From Gammaproteobacteria bacterium (GTDB lineage: Bacteria; Pseudomonadota; Gammaproteobacteria; JAADGQ01), in the NCBI GenBank assembly GCA_021648145.1, contig JAKITI010000009.1, positions 1 to 64,000 on the forward strand: a stretch of DNA of 64,000 nucleotides, read 5' to 3'. Position numbers and translations under genes: made by a program. A model generated the notes under the pieces. The model did not search any database, was not told where the DNA came from, and worked only from the letters and a program-made list of their open reading frames with translations. This document shows, in pieces, positions 1 to 8,393 of this stretch; positions within the stretch are counted from its first letter, which is position 1; each line of letters starts with the position of its first letter.

Positions 1-75
1 TATGGCGGCTCCTGACGAAAGAATAAACAGACTTGATAACAAGTGTGTTCGGTAGAAGTTCTTGCGTGATCTCAT
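1..75 (-). CDS. Secreted or envelope protein, 5' end only (runs off the left edge)
   Basis: An ATG at 75-73 opens a frame of 25 codons with no stop before the window edge. The peptide begins with a basic stretch (MRSRKNFYRTH) followed by a hydrophobic run (LLSSLFILSSGAA), the layout of a Sec signal peptide. A purine-rich ribosome binding site (GAGGGGA on the minus strand, near 86-92) lies about nine bases upstream. The mature protein is outside the window, so no function can be given. The short length leaves some chance that the frame is fortuitous, but signal-like sequence plus a good binding site argue for a real gene. Confidence 0.55.
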   Translation of the reverse strand, partial: MRSRKNFYRTHLLSSLFILSSGAAI

Positions 76-194
76 AGTGTGAGTCCCCTCTTGTAACAAC
101 ATGAGAGACAACCTTGTCAAAAAATTAATCCTTAACAAACAAATGACATATTTTTATATTTATTTTTATACTTAATCCGCTTAAACAAATATTT

Positions 195-216
195 CTTACC
201 TTATTACTAAGGTAAG
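195..216. other. Perfect 8-bp inverted repeat in an AT-rich divergence region
   Basis: CTTACCTT at 195-202 and AAGGTAAG at 209-216 form a perfect dyad around a six-base loop, in the AT-rich gap between the truncated leftmost gene and the TauE-like gene. There is no T-run next to it, so it is not an obvious intrinsic terminator on either strand. It could be an operator or the 3' hairpin of the TauE-side transcript; position alone does not decide. Confidence 0.35.
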
Positions 217-279
217 AGCGGTAAGAATACCATCGGCCATAATAATTTTTACTTTAATTTTTTTATTTTGTGAGCAAAT

Positions 280-1029
280 CTACAAAATAACACTCCATAA
301 TCCCAGCCCACTAATCACAACTAACACGCCACCCACCACCTGTTTAAACAGTCGGTTATTTTTCAAAATTGCATCATGGAATTTTAATCCGATTATATGG
401 CCGATCGCTGCTGCGGGCAGTAATAACAGCGAAAACTGCCAATTCAGCTCCACACTAAATGCAACAAAGGTGCTCATTTTAATGCCCACCAATACAAACC
501 AAAGCACAAACAAGGTATTGCGCAGCTGTTCAAAAGCAACATTACGCATATAAACAGCCACCATTAATGGCGCACCCGTCAGCGACATACCCGCCACATA
601 CCCCCCAAATAGCAGTAACAACTTATCACTCCACTCCTGATTGCTATGAATCACTATATTGAATAGCCACACCAATGCATAAAAGAGTGTCACAGAGTAG
701 ATGAAGATCACCAGCCACTGGTTAGGTAAAGTAATTAAACCAAAAACTCCCACCAAAGCAGGCGGAATAATGAAGAGACTGGATTTGCGTAGGTAAGCCC
801 AATCTACATCATGAAGGCGAGTGCGCAGCGTGAGAGCAGAAAAAAATAGCAGGTGCAAACCAATGACCGGCAGCCAGAATATGGGCTGGTCATAGATAAA
901 CAGCATCAACGGCAACCCCAGTGCCGCCCCTCCAAAACCTAAACCGCTACGAACAAAGCCCGTCCAGACAAAAATCAATCCGATAAAAATCAGTTGCGTG
1001 GCATCAAAACCCAAAAGTAAGTGACTCAT
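280..1029 (-). CDS. TauE/SafE-family (TSUP) membrane transporter
   Basis: The 249-residue product is almost entirely hydrophobic, with seven to eight likely membrane segments. It carries the two family-typical glycine-rich stretches, one in each half: GFVRSGLGFGGAALG near residues 24-38 and GGYVAGMSLTGAPLM near 142-156. This internal duplication is characteristic of the TauE/SafE (4-toluene sulfonate uptake, TSUP) family, whose members are proposed to export sulfite, sulfoacetate or other small organic anions across the inner membrane. The length matches the family. The gene stands alone between unrelated genes, so the substrate cannot be inferred from context. No strong ribosome binding site precedes the ATG. 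Confidence 0.8.
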   Translation of the reverse strand: MSHLLLGFDATQLIFIGLIFVWTGFVRSGLGFGGAALGLPLMLFIYDQPIFWLPVIGLHLLFFSALTLRTRLHDVDWAYLRKSSLFIIPPALVGVFGLITLPNQWLVIFIYSVTLFYALVWLFNIVIHSNQEWSDKLLLLFGGYVAGMSLTGAPLMVAVYMRNVAFEQLRNTLFVLWFVLVGIKMSTFVAFSVELNWQFSLLLLPAAAIGHIIGLKFHDAILKNNRLFKQVVGGVLVVISGLGLWSVIL

Positions 1030-1144
1030 TTTTGTTTATTGTTCATGGCTTATTCAGAGATTTTTTCATAGATAAAATGAAAACAGTGTAAAATTAATCA
1101 TCGTCAGTTGCTAACAATAAAGCAATCACAAAGGAGAAGCCGAA

Positions 1145-1477
1145 ATGCTTAACGAACATGCCCCCACCTCAACCAAAACAATTGCCACCGTTGTTTATGC
1201 TTTGCAAGCCGTTTCATTTTTTCTTGGTATTACACTTATTATTGCGGTTGTTATTAATTACATTAAAAGGGAGAGTGTTCAAGGAACCTGGCTGGAGTCC
1301 CACTTCAGGTGGCAAATACGCACTTTTTGGTTCAGTTTGTTATGGGGCGCTATTGGATTTATAACCATATTTATTGGTATTGGATATGTCATCTTGATCG
1401 CCAATATGATCTGGCTTATTTATCGCATCGTCAAAGGCTGGCTGCGACTGAATGATGAGCAGGAGATGTATGTTTAG
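1145..1477 (+). CDS. Small DUF4870-like integral membrane protein
   Basis: The 110-residue product has a hydrophobic segment around residues 14-41, a polar linker containing GTWLESHFRWQIRTFW, and two closely spaced hydrophobic segments over about 63-98. The linker sequence and three-helix layout are typical of small proteobacterial membrane proteins grouped with DUF4870; no biochemical role is established. A clear ribosome binding site (AGGAG, 1132-1136) sits eight bases before the ATG, which fixes the start. The gene is alone on its strand and converges with the propeptide-like gene, whose stop is only a few bases from its own. Confidence 0.7.
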   Translation: MLNEHAPTSTKTIATVVYALQAVSFFLGITLIIAVVINYIKRESVQGTWLESHFRWQIRTFWFSLLWGAIGFITIFIGIGYVILIANMIWLIYRIVKGWLRLNDEQEMYV

Positions 1478-1480
1478 GAA

Positions 1481-2113
1481 CTACCGCGCAACGACTTCCT
1501 GCCACCAGTTGGGCGAAGCCAATACGACATCATCTGTTTCGTAAATTCGATTCGCAGTTTTAAGAGAGTCCAGCCCTGACTCTGTCTGTATCAGAAAAGT
1601 ATTCGGCGCAAATGTTAGAGGTTTGATCACAGTTAAAGCATGCGCATCAAACCATGCCTCTATCTCTTTCTGGCTCCAGTCAGGCTTCATTTGAACCAGA
1701 ACATTCCCTGGCAGAGCCCTTTTTACTCCATGAGTTGATGCCGTATCATGCAATACAGGAGAGAGATTGCTGTCCGTTCCGGACTTTAAGCTTCTAGCAA
1801 CCGCTTTGGTTGAGGTGTGATCCTTAATCTTCCACAAGCGAATATAGGGTGATTTTACATCAACTTCTTTCGCGGCATAAAGTGACCTTAGCTGAGCGCT
1901 TGTTTCAGGCTTTAACTTGAATTCAGCGATTAACTCCGGATTCACCCAGACGGATTTTTTCCGATCCCCGTCATACCAAAAGTAATGCGGTAACTCCGCA
2001 AGCCCAGCTTCACCCATTTTCGAAGATGAACTCACCGACAAACCTGAGTGGAGCACCATCAGCCCCATGATGATGCTCACAAAAGCCCATTTACGTAACA
2101 ATATTATATTCAT
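1481..2113 (-). CDS. Secreted stand-alone subtilase-propeptide-like protein
   Basis: The 210-residue product has an N-terminal signal-like segment (residues about 9-27). Residues about 135-208 read like the N-terminal propeptide of fervidolysin/proprotein-convertase-type subtilases: a beta start (PGNVLVQMKPDWS), an amphipathic helix (QKEIEAWFDAHAL), a second strand ending FLIQTESG, a second helix, and a terminal LASPNWW, resembling the AEPN-like end of such propeptides just before the mature enzyme. The catalytic domain is absent. The gene begins 15 bases after the stop of the subtilase gene on the same strand, so the two are probably co-transcribed. The upstream subtilase has no recognisable propeptide of its own. 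Inference: this protein may act in trans as folding chaperone or inhibitor. The domain call is by eye and needs a profile search. Confidence 0.6.
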   Translation of the reverse strand: MNIILLRKWAFVSIIMGLMVLHSGLSVSSSSKMGEAGLAELPHYFWYDGDRKKSVWVNPELIAEFKLKPETSAQLRSLYAAKEVDVKSPYIRLWKIKDHTSTKAVARSLKSGTDSNLSPVLHDTASTHGVKRALPGNVLVQMKPDWSQKEIEAWFDAHALTVIKPLTFAPNTFLIQTESGLDSLKTANRIYETDDVVLASPNWWQEVVAR

Positions 2114-2128
2114 AATAAACTATTAATC

Positions 2129-4678
2129 CTAAGTTCCGTAAAAGGTCAGCCCCCATGACTGAAATGTCCCTTTATCACTCGAACTCTTGTCTCTAATAAT
2201 TAACTGCCAATCTCCATCTGCACTTTCACCGAAGTGGCGTGCTGAACCAAAGCGCCATGCATCATAAGGCGCACATCCACCAAACCTACCATCACACTTA
2301 TGCTTTTCTGCTAAACGACTCTCTGTTCCTGTTGTCACATTAACCAATATTATTTCCAGATCACCAGAGTAAGTGTGATCCGCAGCACTAAATTTGATTT
2401 CAACAAACTCAAGTTGACTGATGCCACTCGAACTTACACTCAAAGTTGAATCAGAAGAGGTGCCATCATTATCTCCAATTGGTTTATTAACATTATCAGC
2501 CTGTATCGAAAACTTTTTCTCAGCCCCCAAAAAATCCCAGTTTTTTGCTAACAAAACAGCAGCCTCCGCATCCACCACGCCAAAGCCATAGTTATGGTTC
2601 ACATGCAGCCCTGCGCCATTTATTTTCCAATCGGATTGATCTGGATCATTTTTTTTCGCGCTGTGCGCTAAAATAGCGTGAACGTCACGCCACCCTAATT
2701 CAGGATTGGCCTGCAGTATCAGCGCGGCCACACCAGATACCATCGGCGCTGCAGCAGAAGTTCCATTAAAACAATCGGTGTAATCATCAGCACTATAACC
2801 ACTACTTCCAGTGTTATCTGTCGTCACAATGCCATGTTTTTTACAATCCTCTCCCCCCGGAGCACTGACTAACAGATTCGCTCCCTGCTCACTGTCAATA
2901 GAGCGTTGGCCTGAATTATTCACTGAGCCCACGGCGATAACGCCCCGATAATTCGCATAGCCATCGTAATTTGAATTATCACTGAAGTCCCCTGCATGGC
3001 CATTACCCGCCGCCCAAACATAAATGACCCCTAAACCATTGCGCCCAACTTTGTGCCCCGTTTCATCAATCGCCGTACGCCAGAGAGCCGAAGAATCAAA
3101 AAGTATCCCTCTGTAATCAGGAACCCCCCAGCTATTATTAGAGATGTGGTTGTCTACTGCGTCTCGAGTCATCGCATCAGCTTCATTCTCATCAGTCTGC
3201 TCCATCAAATAGTTATATCCGACCAGCTCAGCACGAGGCGCAATCCCTCTAACGCCCACGCCATTCAAATCCCGAGCAGCAATGATGCCTGCGACACTAG
3301 TGCCATGCTTACTCCCTTGTGATGGATCAGTTCCCTCATCAGAATAGTTATAACTTTTACCGGGTACTACGTTTGCTTTTAGATCTTCGTGCCCAATTTC
3401 CAGTCCGTCGTCAACAACAACAATGCGAACCCCTTCCCCACGACATGAGCTCTCAAGGCAATTGCTCCAAACGGGCTCGACATTAATATCTTCACCCACA
3501 ATGCCTAGAATTCCATCATTACCCGCTTGCCCTGTATTTTTCAGATGCCACTGGCCTGAAAATAAAGGGTCGTTACTGTAAATTTCCCAATGATAGGTTG
3601 CCGCCTGACCTTCGTTGGTAGCCGCATCAATCGCCCAAACTTTGAATGTGCGATCACCCGCCTTCAGACCTGTATAATTTACAGGACTGGTGCAACTCTC
3701 AAAATTACCGTCATCAAGACTGCATTTAAACGAAGCGTCTGCCTCTGACTCAAACAAAAAAATAGCATCAGTTAGCTCTGTGGGCTGAGGAAAAGGATCA
3801 TTTGTAATATTTGTATCGGGCGGTGTGGTATCAATTTCCCATTGGTAAACTGCATCTGTGGGATCCATATTTCCTGCAATATCAATGGCTCGGACTTTGA
3901 ATGTGTAACTGCCTTCAACCAGGTCTTCGTAGGTTGTAGGGGTGCTACAATTAACAAACGAACTATCATCAAGGCTGCACTCAAACGAAGCCTCTGCCTC
4001 CGTGGCTGTAAAAGAAAACTCAGCCCGAGTTGAGCCCGTCGCAGAAGAAGGGCGCTTTGTAATATTTGTATCGGGCGGTGTGGTATCAATATCCCATTGG
4101 TAAACTGCATCCGTAGAATCTGCATTTCCTGCAATATCAATGGCTCGAACTTTGAATGTATGACTGCCTTCAGCCAGGTTCTCGTAGCTTGCAGGGTTGC
4201 TACAGTCAGCAAAATCACTACCATCAAGGCTGCATTCAAACGAAGCCTCTGCCTCCGTGGCTGTAAAAAAAAACTCAGCCAGGGTTGAATTCATCACGGA
4301 AGAAGGGCGCTTTGTAATATTTGTATCGGGCGGTGTGGTATCAATACCCCATTGGTAAACTGCATCCGTGGGATCCGTATTTCCCGCAATATCAATGGCT
4401 CGGACTTTGAATGTGTGATCACCCACCGTCAGGCCTTCATAGTTTACAGGGCTGGTACAACTAACAAACTCACTACCATCAAGGCTGCACTCAAACGAAG
4501 CCTTTGTCTCCGTGGCTGTAAAAAAAAACTCAGCCAGGGTTGAATTCATCACGGAAGAAGGACTCTTTGTGATATTTGTATCCGGTGGTGTGATATCACC
4601 ACCGCTAGAGCTGCCACCGCATGCTGTCAGCATAATAATAGCGAAGGCTATTGATAAATATTTTGTTAATATAACCAA
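2129..4678 (-). CDS. Lipoprotein subtilase: four Ig-like repeats, kexin-type S8 domain, P domain
   Basis: The 849-residue product starts with a lipoprotein signal peptide (LTAC, lipidated Cys20). Residues 29 to about 367 are four Ig-like repeats of about 85 residues, each beginning TPPDTNIT and carrying two cysteines. A subtilisin/kexin-like peptidase domain follows (about 370-715): Asp423 in VVVDDGLE, His458 in KHGTSVAG, oxyanion Asn559 in AAGNG, and Ser641 in NGTSAAAP. The last 125 residues, ending SWGLTFYGT, resemble the P (Homo B) domain that stabilises proprotein convertases. All catalytic residues are present, so it should be an active surface protease anchored by lipid. There is no propeptide between the Ig repeats and the catalytic domain; a propeptide-like gene follows immediately. 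The substrate is unknown. Confidence 0.88.
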   Translation of the reverse strand: MVILTKYLSIAFAIIMLTACGGSSSGGDITPPDTNITKSPSSVMNSTLAEFFFTATETKASFECSLDGSEFVSCTSPVNYEGLTVGDHTFKVRAIDIAGNTDPTDAVYQWGIDTTPPDTNITKRPSSVMNSTLAEFFFTATEAEASFECSLDGSDFADCSNPASYENLAEGSHTFKVRAIDIAGNADSTDAVYQWDIDTTPPDTNITKRPSSATGSTRAEFSFTATEAEASFECSLDDSSFVNCSTPTTYEDLVEGSYTFKVRAIDIAGNMDPTDAVYQWEIDTTPPDTNITNDPFPQPTELTDAIFLFESEADASFKCSLDDGNFESCTSPVNYTGLKAGDRTFKVWAIDAATNEGQAATYHWEIYSNDPLFSGQWHLKNTGQAGNDGILGIVGEDINVEPVWSNCLESSCRGEGVRIVVVDDGLEIGHEDLKANVVPGKSYNYSDEGTDPSQGSKHGTSVAGIIAARDLNGVGVRGIAPRAELVGYNYLMEQTDENEADAMTRDAVDNHISNNSWGVPDYRGILFDSSALWRTAIDETGHKVGRNGLGVIYVWAAGNGHAGDFSDNSNYDGYANYRGVIAVGSVNNSGQRSIDSEQGANLLVSAPGGEDCKKHGIVTTDNTGSSGYSADDYTDCFNGTSAAAPMVSGVAALILQANPELGWRDVHAILAHSAKKNDPDQSDWKINGAGLHVNHNYGFGVVDAEAAVLLAKNWDFLGAEKKFSIQADNVNKPIGDNDGTSSDSTLSVSSSGISQLEFVEIKFSAADHTYSGDLEIILVNVTTGTESRLAEKHKCDGRFGGCAPYDAWRFGSARHFGESADGDWQLIIRDKSSSDKGTFQSWGLTFYGT
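3578..4594 (-). repeat. Four tandem ~255-bp repeats coding for Ig-like domains
   Basis: Four head-to-tail units of about 255 bp occupy 4340-4594, 4085-4339, 3830-4084 and roughly 3578-3829. The first three are nearly identical over long stretches at the DNA level, including the blocks coding for TPPDTNITKRPSS and FKVRAIDIAGN; the fourth is diverged. Such units can change in number by recombination and may be misassembled from short reads. They form the stalk between the lipid anchor and the protease domain. Confidence 0.88.
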
Positions 4679-4853
4679 CTTAATTTATTCCAACAAACCC
4701 GCAAAAAACCTTCAGTATATTTCTAAAAGAACACATATAAATGGTAACAGATAAAGGGTTTTACTTTAAATAGAGAGAGACTTTAGCACGAAGAGCATAC
4801 TTTCGCTGTTATAACCAAATTAAGATATTAAAAATATCAGCCTAAATTCAAAT

Positions 4854-6119
4854 TTATTGCTTTAGGTCACTATCAGTTTTTTCACTAAAAGTACGTTGTA
4901 CTGATCCGTTTATTCGACAAGCCTTTGGTAAATCGCCCTTATACCCCATGCCATATTTAACAAAGAAGTTTTTAAGTGGTGTGGCTCTGTTCGTCACATT
5001 CAATCCAAGGTGACGCATGAATTGAACGGGGGCGGCTTGGTTACTGAAGAGGCGTTTGAAGCCGTCCATAGCGGCGAGCATGGCGAGGTTGTCGCCTTTG
5101 CGCCAACGTTCAAAACGACGTAAAACTTGATGAGAGCCGATATTTTTACCCGCTTGGTGCGCATCCAGAATCACTTCAGCAAGTGCCGCTGCATCAAGTA
5201 GCCCTAAATTAACGCCTTGACCGGCAAGAGGGTGAACCGCGTGAGCGGAATCTCCGGCCAGCGCCAGGCGTGGACGGGTGTAGTCGGTGGTGTGTTGCAG
5301 TTTGAGTTGGAACGCTCCGCGTTGGCCAACTTCTGTAATTGCCCCTAGCTTGTTTTCAAAAGCTTGCTCTAACTCTTGTTTGAACAGATTAGCATCCATC
5401 GCGACCAGTTGGTCGGCTTGCGATGGCGAGGTCGACCAGACAATCGAACTGTAACCCTCTTCAAGCGGTAAAAAAGCTAAAGGGCCGGTCGGCAAAAACC
5501 GTTGCCAAGCGATGTTTTGGTGTGGTTTTTCAGTTTTAACGACAGTGACCACCGCTTTGTGATCGTACTGCCAACCTTTAGTTGTGATTCCCGCAATTTT
5601 CCGGACACGTGAATTCGCGCCATCCGTGCCGATGATTAACTTGGCGGTGAGTTTTTTACCATCATCAAGCTCCAACCAGGCATGCTCTTTTTCAAAGGCC
5701 AAGCGAGTGAAGTTGGCGGGACAGATAAGCTCAATATTGTCGAAATCATTAAAGCGCTCTACCAGAGCGGATTGGATTACGCTGTTTTCAATGATGTGAC
5801 CTAAGTTAGGCTCATTGATTTCAGCGGCATCAAAGAGGATCTCGCCGTGACCGCCCGTGCTGTCCCATACGTGCATTTCATTATAAGGCGTGACTCGGCG
5901 ATCTACCATGCCCTGCCAAGCACCAAGATTTTCAAAAAATCGCTGGGATGCACGGGTGATAGCAGAAACGCGAATATCAAAATTTTCAGGTGGCCACTTT
6001 AAGTTTGGCATATGGTTTTCAATGATGCCAATGCGCAGTGGGCTATCGCCAAGCGCATTGGCAATGGCTGCGCCGACCATGCCGCTGCCTACAATCAAAA
6101 CATCGTAATCAGTCTTCAT
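4854..6119 (-). CDS. ubiI: FAD-dependent ubiquinone-biosynthesis hydroxylase, UbiI/UbiF type
   Basis: The 421-residue product has the three flavin-hydroxylase motifs: the nucleotide-binding GSGMVG at residues 11-16, the DG motif GTDGANS at 164-170, and GDSAHAVHPLAGQG at 289-302. The segment LGHIIENSVIQSAL (about 106-119) resembles E. coli UbiI (VisC, C5 hydroxylation of the ubiquinone ring), whereas the C-terminal region (FMRHLGLNV) resembles UbiF, so the exact ring position is not certain. It overlaps ubiH by four bases (ATGA), a sign of coupled translation, and the pair is the conserved ubiH-ubiI unit. The last 25 residues extend beyond the usual end of the family and show nothing recognisable. 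The enzyme would act with the soluble Ubi complex. Confidence 0.85.
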   Translation of the reverse strand: MKTDYDVLIVGSGMVGAAIANALGDSPLRIGIIENHMPNLKWPPENFDIRVSAITRASQRFFENLGAWQGMVDRRVTPYNEMHVWDSTGGHGEILFDAAEINEPNLGHIIENSVIQSALVERFNDFDNIELICPANFTRLAFEKEHAWLELDDGKKLTAKLIIGTDGANSRVRKIAGITTKGWQYDHKAVVTVVKTEKPHQNIAWQRFLPTGPLAFLPLEEGYSSIVWSTSPSQADQLVAMDANLFKQELEQAFENKLGAITEVGQRGAFQLKLQHTTDYTRPRLALAGDSAHAVHPLAGQGVNLGLLDAAALAEVILDAHQAGKNIGSHQVLRRFERWRKGDNLAMLAAMDGFKRLFSNQAAPVQFMRHLGLNVTNRATPLKNFFVKYGMGYKGDLPKACRINGSVQRTFSEKTDSDLKQ

Positions 6120-7351
6120 AACGATAATCCTCGGGTGAGCCGTGACTGTTTACCTGCAATGCCCATCGCGTGTTGAGCTAATAGGCGCTTGGCGGGCGGA
6201 AAGAGATCCAGTAGCGTCAGCACTTTATTGCGTGCAATGGCCACCGGAATGAAGGGTTGAGTAAACAGGCGAACCAACGTGTCGGTGGCGGTTAAAACCG
6301 TACGATAATCTTGCTTTCGTGTCTCAGCATACTGCTCAAGAATATTGATATCGCCGGGGTCACCGCCCTTTTGAGTTGTGGTTGCGATGGTTTCTGCCAG
6401 CGCTGCGACATCACGCAGCCCAAGATTAAAGCCTTGTCCCGCCAGTGGGTGCAGGGAGTGGGCTGCATTTCCAATAATGGCAATCCGCGGACGAACCTGC
6501 TCCAGCGCTTGAATCAGTTGGAGTGGATACGCGAAACGTGAGCCTACTTTTGTTAATCGACCCAAGCGATAACCAAAACGCTCTTGCAGCCTTTTGAGAA
6601 AGGTTTCATCATCCAGACCAAGAATTTCTTGCTGTTGATCGGTGCGAGCTGTCCAGACAACAGAGCAGCGATTTTCAGTCATCGGCAACATGGCCAGTGG
6701 CCCAGTTTCAGTGAAGCGTTCAAAAGCTCTGTTCTGATGGGGCAGTTCGGGTGTGATGTTGGTGATGATGGCGCTTTGTTGGTAATCACTGGTTTTTGTC
6801 TGAATGCCGAGCTTTTCACGTATTGCAGATTGCCCCCCATCGGCTGCGACTAATAAACGGGTGGTCATGGTTTGTGGTTTGGCACTCTTTTTTGTGATTG
6901 CCAGTGTGATGTGATCGGGGTTTGACTCAAGCTCTGTCCAGCGAGCGGGGCAGATAAAATCGATATTGGCTTGTTTTTTAATATGTGCATGAAGGGTTAG
7001 GCCAATGCTGCGACTGGGGATGACATAGCCAAGCGCTTCAACCGATTCATCCGCCGCATTTAGGCGGGTAAAGCCGCAGTGCCCTCGGTCTGAAACGTGG
7101 ATTTTATCAATGGGGCAGATATCGCTCTGAAGTTCGTCCCAAACGCCAATACTTTTAAGAATGCAGCGGCTTCCGTAAGAGAGCGCGATGATTCGGTCAT
7201 CATAACTGGGTTGAATTTTGGCAGAAAGAGGGGTGCTTTCGATGATTCCAATGCGTAACGGCTGATTGGAAAGTGCAGCCGCAAGACTGATGCCAACCAT
7301 ACCGCCGCCAATAATGAGAATGTCGTAATCAATTTTTACGGGGCGGGGCAT
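6116..7351 (-). CDS. ubiH: 2-octaprenyl-6-methoxyphenol hydroxylase UbiH
   Basis: A FAD-dependent aromatic hydroxylase of about 411 residues that hydroxylates C1 of the ubiquinone head group. It carries GGGMVG in the N-terminal Rossmann fold, [12 protein letters not shown] and [10 protein letters not shown], which are close to E. coli UbiH, an AADGGQSA loop, and [14 protein letters not shown], where UbiH proteins have Asn-Ala rather than Gly-Asp. The start is placed at the ATG at 7351 because GGAGGAG precedes it directly; an upstream in-frame ATG at 7369 would add six residues. Either start overlaps the 3' end of tsaD by a few codons, so translation of the two is probably coupled. ubiI follows with a four-base overlap. 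Confidence 0.92.
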   Translation of the reverse strand: MPRPVKIDYDILIIGGGMVGISLAAALSNQPLRIGIIESTPLSAKIQPSYDDRIIALSYGSRCILKSIGVWDELQSDICPIDKIHVSDRGHCGFTRLNAADESVEALGYVIPSRSIGLTLHAHIKKQANIDFICPARWTELESNPDHITLAITKKSAKPQTMTTRLLVAADGGQSAIREKLGIQTKTSDYQQSAIITNITPELPHQNRAFERFTETGPLAMLPMTENRCSVVWTARTDQQQEILGLDDETFLKRLQERFGYRLGRLTKVGSRFAYPLQLIQALEQVRPRIAIIGNAAHSLHPLAGQGFNLGLRDVAALAETIATTTQKGGDPGDINILEQYAETRKQDYRTVLTATDTLVRLFTQPFIPVAIARNKVLTLLDLFPPAKRLLAQHAMGIAGKQSRLTRGLSL

Positions 7352-8355
7352 AACTCCTCCATAGGCCATCGAGCCCGGGCATTAAATTCAAGCGATTCAT
7401 GTTGACCCGCTTTGAGCCTTAAATAACCCGCATAGGCAATCATGGCACCATTATCGGTGCAAAACTCAAAACGTGGGTAAAAAACTTCGCTTTGTAACTT
7501 TTCTGAAAGCAGGTTCAACCGTTCACGAAGCCGCTCATTGGCTCCGACACCTCCGGCAATCACAAGTCGTTTAATGCCTGTTTGTTTGAGAGCGCGTTGG
7601 CATTTAATAGCGACAGTATCGACGACCGCCTCTTGAAAGGCGCAGGCAATGTCGGCTTTGGTCTGCTCATCGGGTGAGTCAAATTGATGAAGCGTATTGA
7701 CTGAAAATGTTTTGAGGCCACTGAAACTGAAATCAAGCCCAGGACGATTGGTCATCGGACGTGGGAAGTGAAAGCGGTCAGGGTTGCCTTGCTTCGCCGC
7801 TTCGGCAATCGCAGGGCCACCAGGATAACTGAGACCGAGCATTTTAGCGGTTTTATCAAACGCCTCACCGGCGGCATCGTCGAGAGTTTCGCCTAACAGC
7901 TCATAGCGACCCACGCCCTCAACTTTAATAAGCTGTGTATGTCCACCAGAAACGAGTAAAGCAATAAAGGGAAATTGGGGCGGATTATCTTCTAGCATGG
8001 AGGCCAACAGGTGACCTTCCATATGGTGAACAGCAATCGCGGGCACTTGCCAGGCGAGCGCAAGGCTTCGACCAATTGAGGTGCCGACAAGCAGAGCGCC
8101 GATCAGGCCAGGGCCTGAGGTGTAAGCAACGCCTTGAATCTCTTGTGCTGAAACATCCGCCTCTTTCATAACCTGCTTAATCAGCGGAATCGTTTTGCGA
8201 ATATGGTCACGAGAAGCCAGCTCAGGCACTACGCCGCCATATTCTGCATGAAGTGCAATTTGACTATGAAGCACATGCGCCATAATGCCTTGACTGGCAT
8301 CATAAATAGCGATACCTGTTTCATCACATGAAGTTTCAATTCCGAGTATTCGCAT
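7336..8355 (-). CDS. tsaD: tRNA threonylcarbamoyladenosine transferase TsaD
   Basis: The 339-residue ASKHA-fold protein transfers the threonylcarbamoyl group to A37 of ANN-decoding tRNAs together with TsaB, TsaC and TsaE, which are not in this window. The metal ligands are visible: His111 and His115 in HHMEGH and Asp301 in FCTDNGAM, at almost the same numbers as in E. coli. The nucleotide-binding segments [10 protein letters not shown] (about 133-142) and [11 protein letters not shown] (about 267-277) are present, and the start [13 protein letters not shown] is the family signature. In enterobacteria tsaD lies beside rpsU; here it stands between pepP and ubiH and overlaps ubiH, so it appears to have been drawn into this operon. 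Confidence 0.97.
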   Translation of the reverse strand: MRILGIETSCDETGIAIYDASQGIMAHVLHSQIALHAEYGGVVPELASRDHIRKTIPLIKQVMKEADVSAQEIQGVAYTSGPGLIGALLVGTSIGRSLALAWQVPAIAVHHMEGHLLASMLEDNPPQFPFIALLVSGGHTQLIKVEGVGRYELLGETLDDAAGEAFDKTAKMLGLSYPGGPAIAEAAKQGNPDRFHFPRPMTNRPGLDFSFSGLKTFSVNTLHQFDSPDEQTKADIACAFQEAVVDTVAIKCQRALKQTGIKRLVIAGGVGANERLRERLNLLSEKLQSEVFYPRFEFCTDNGAMIAYAGYLRLKAGQHESLEFNARARWPMEELCPAP

Positions 8356-8393
8356 GTAGATATAGTACCTGAAAAATCAGTTGGATCACGGTT

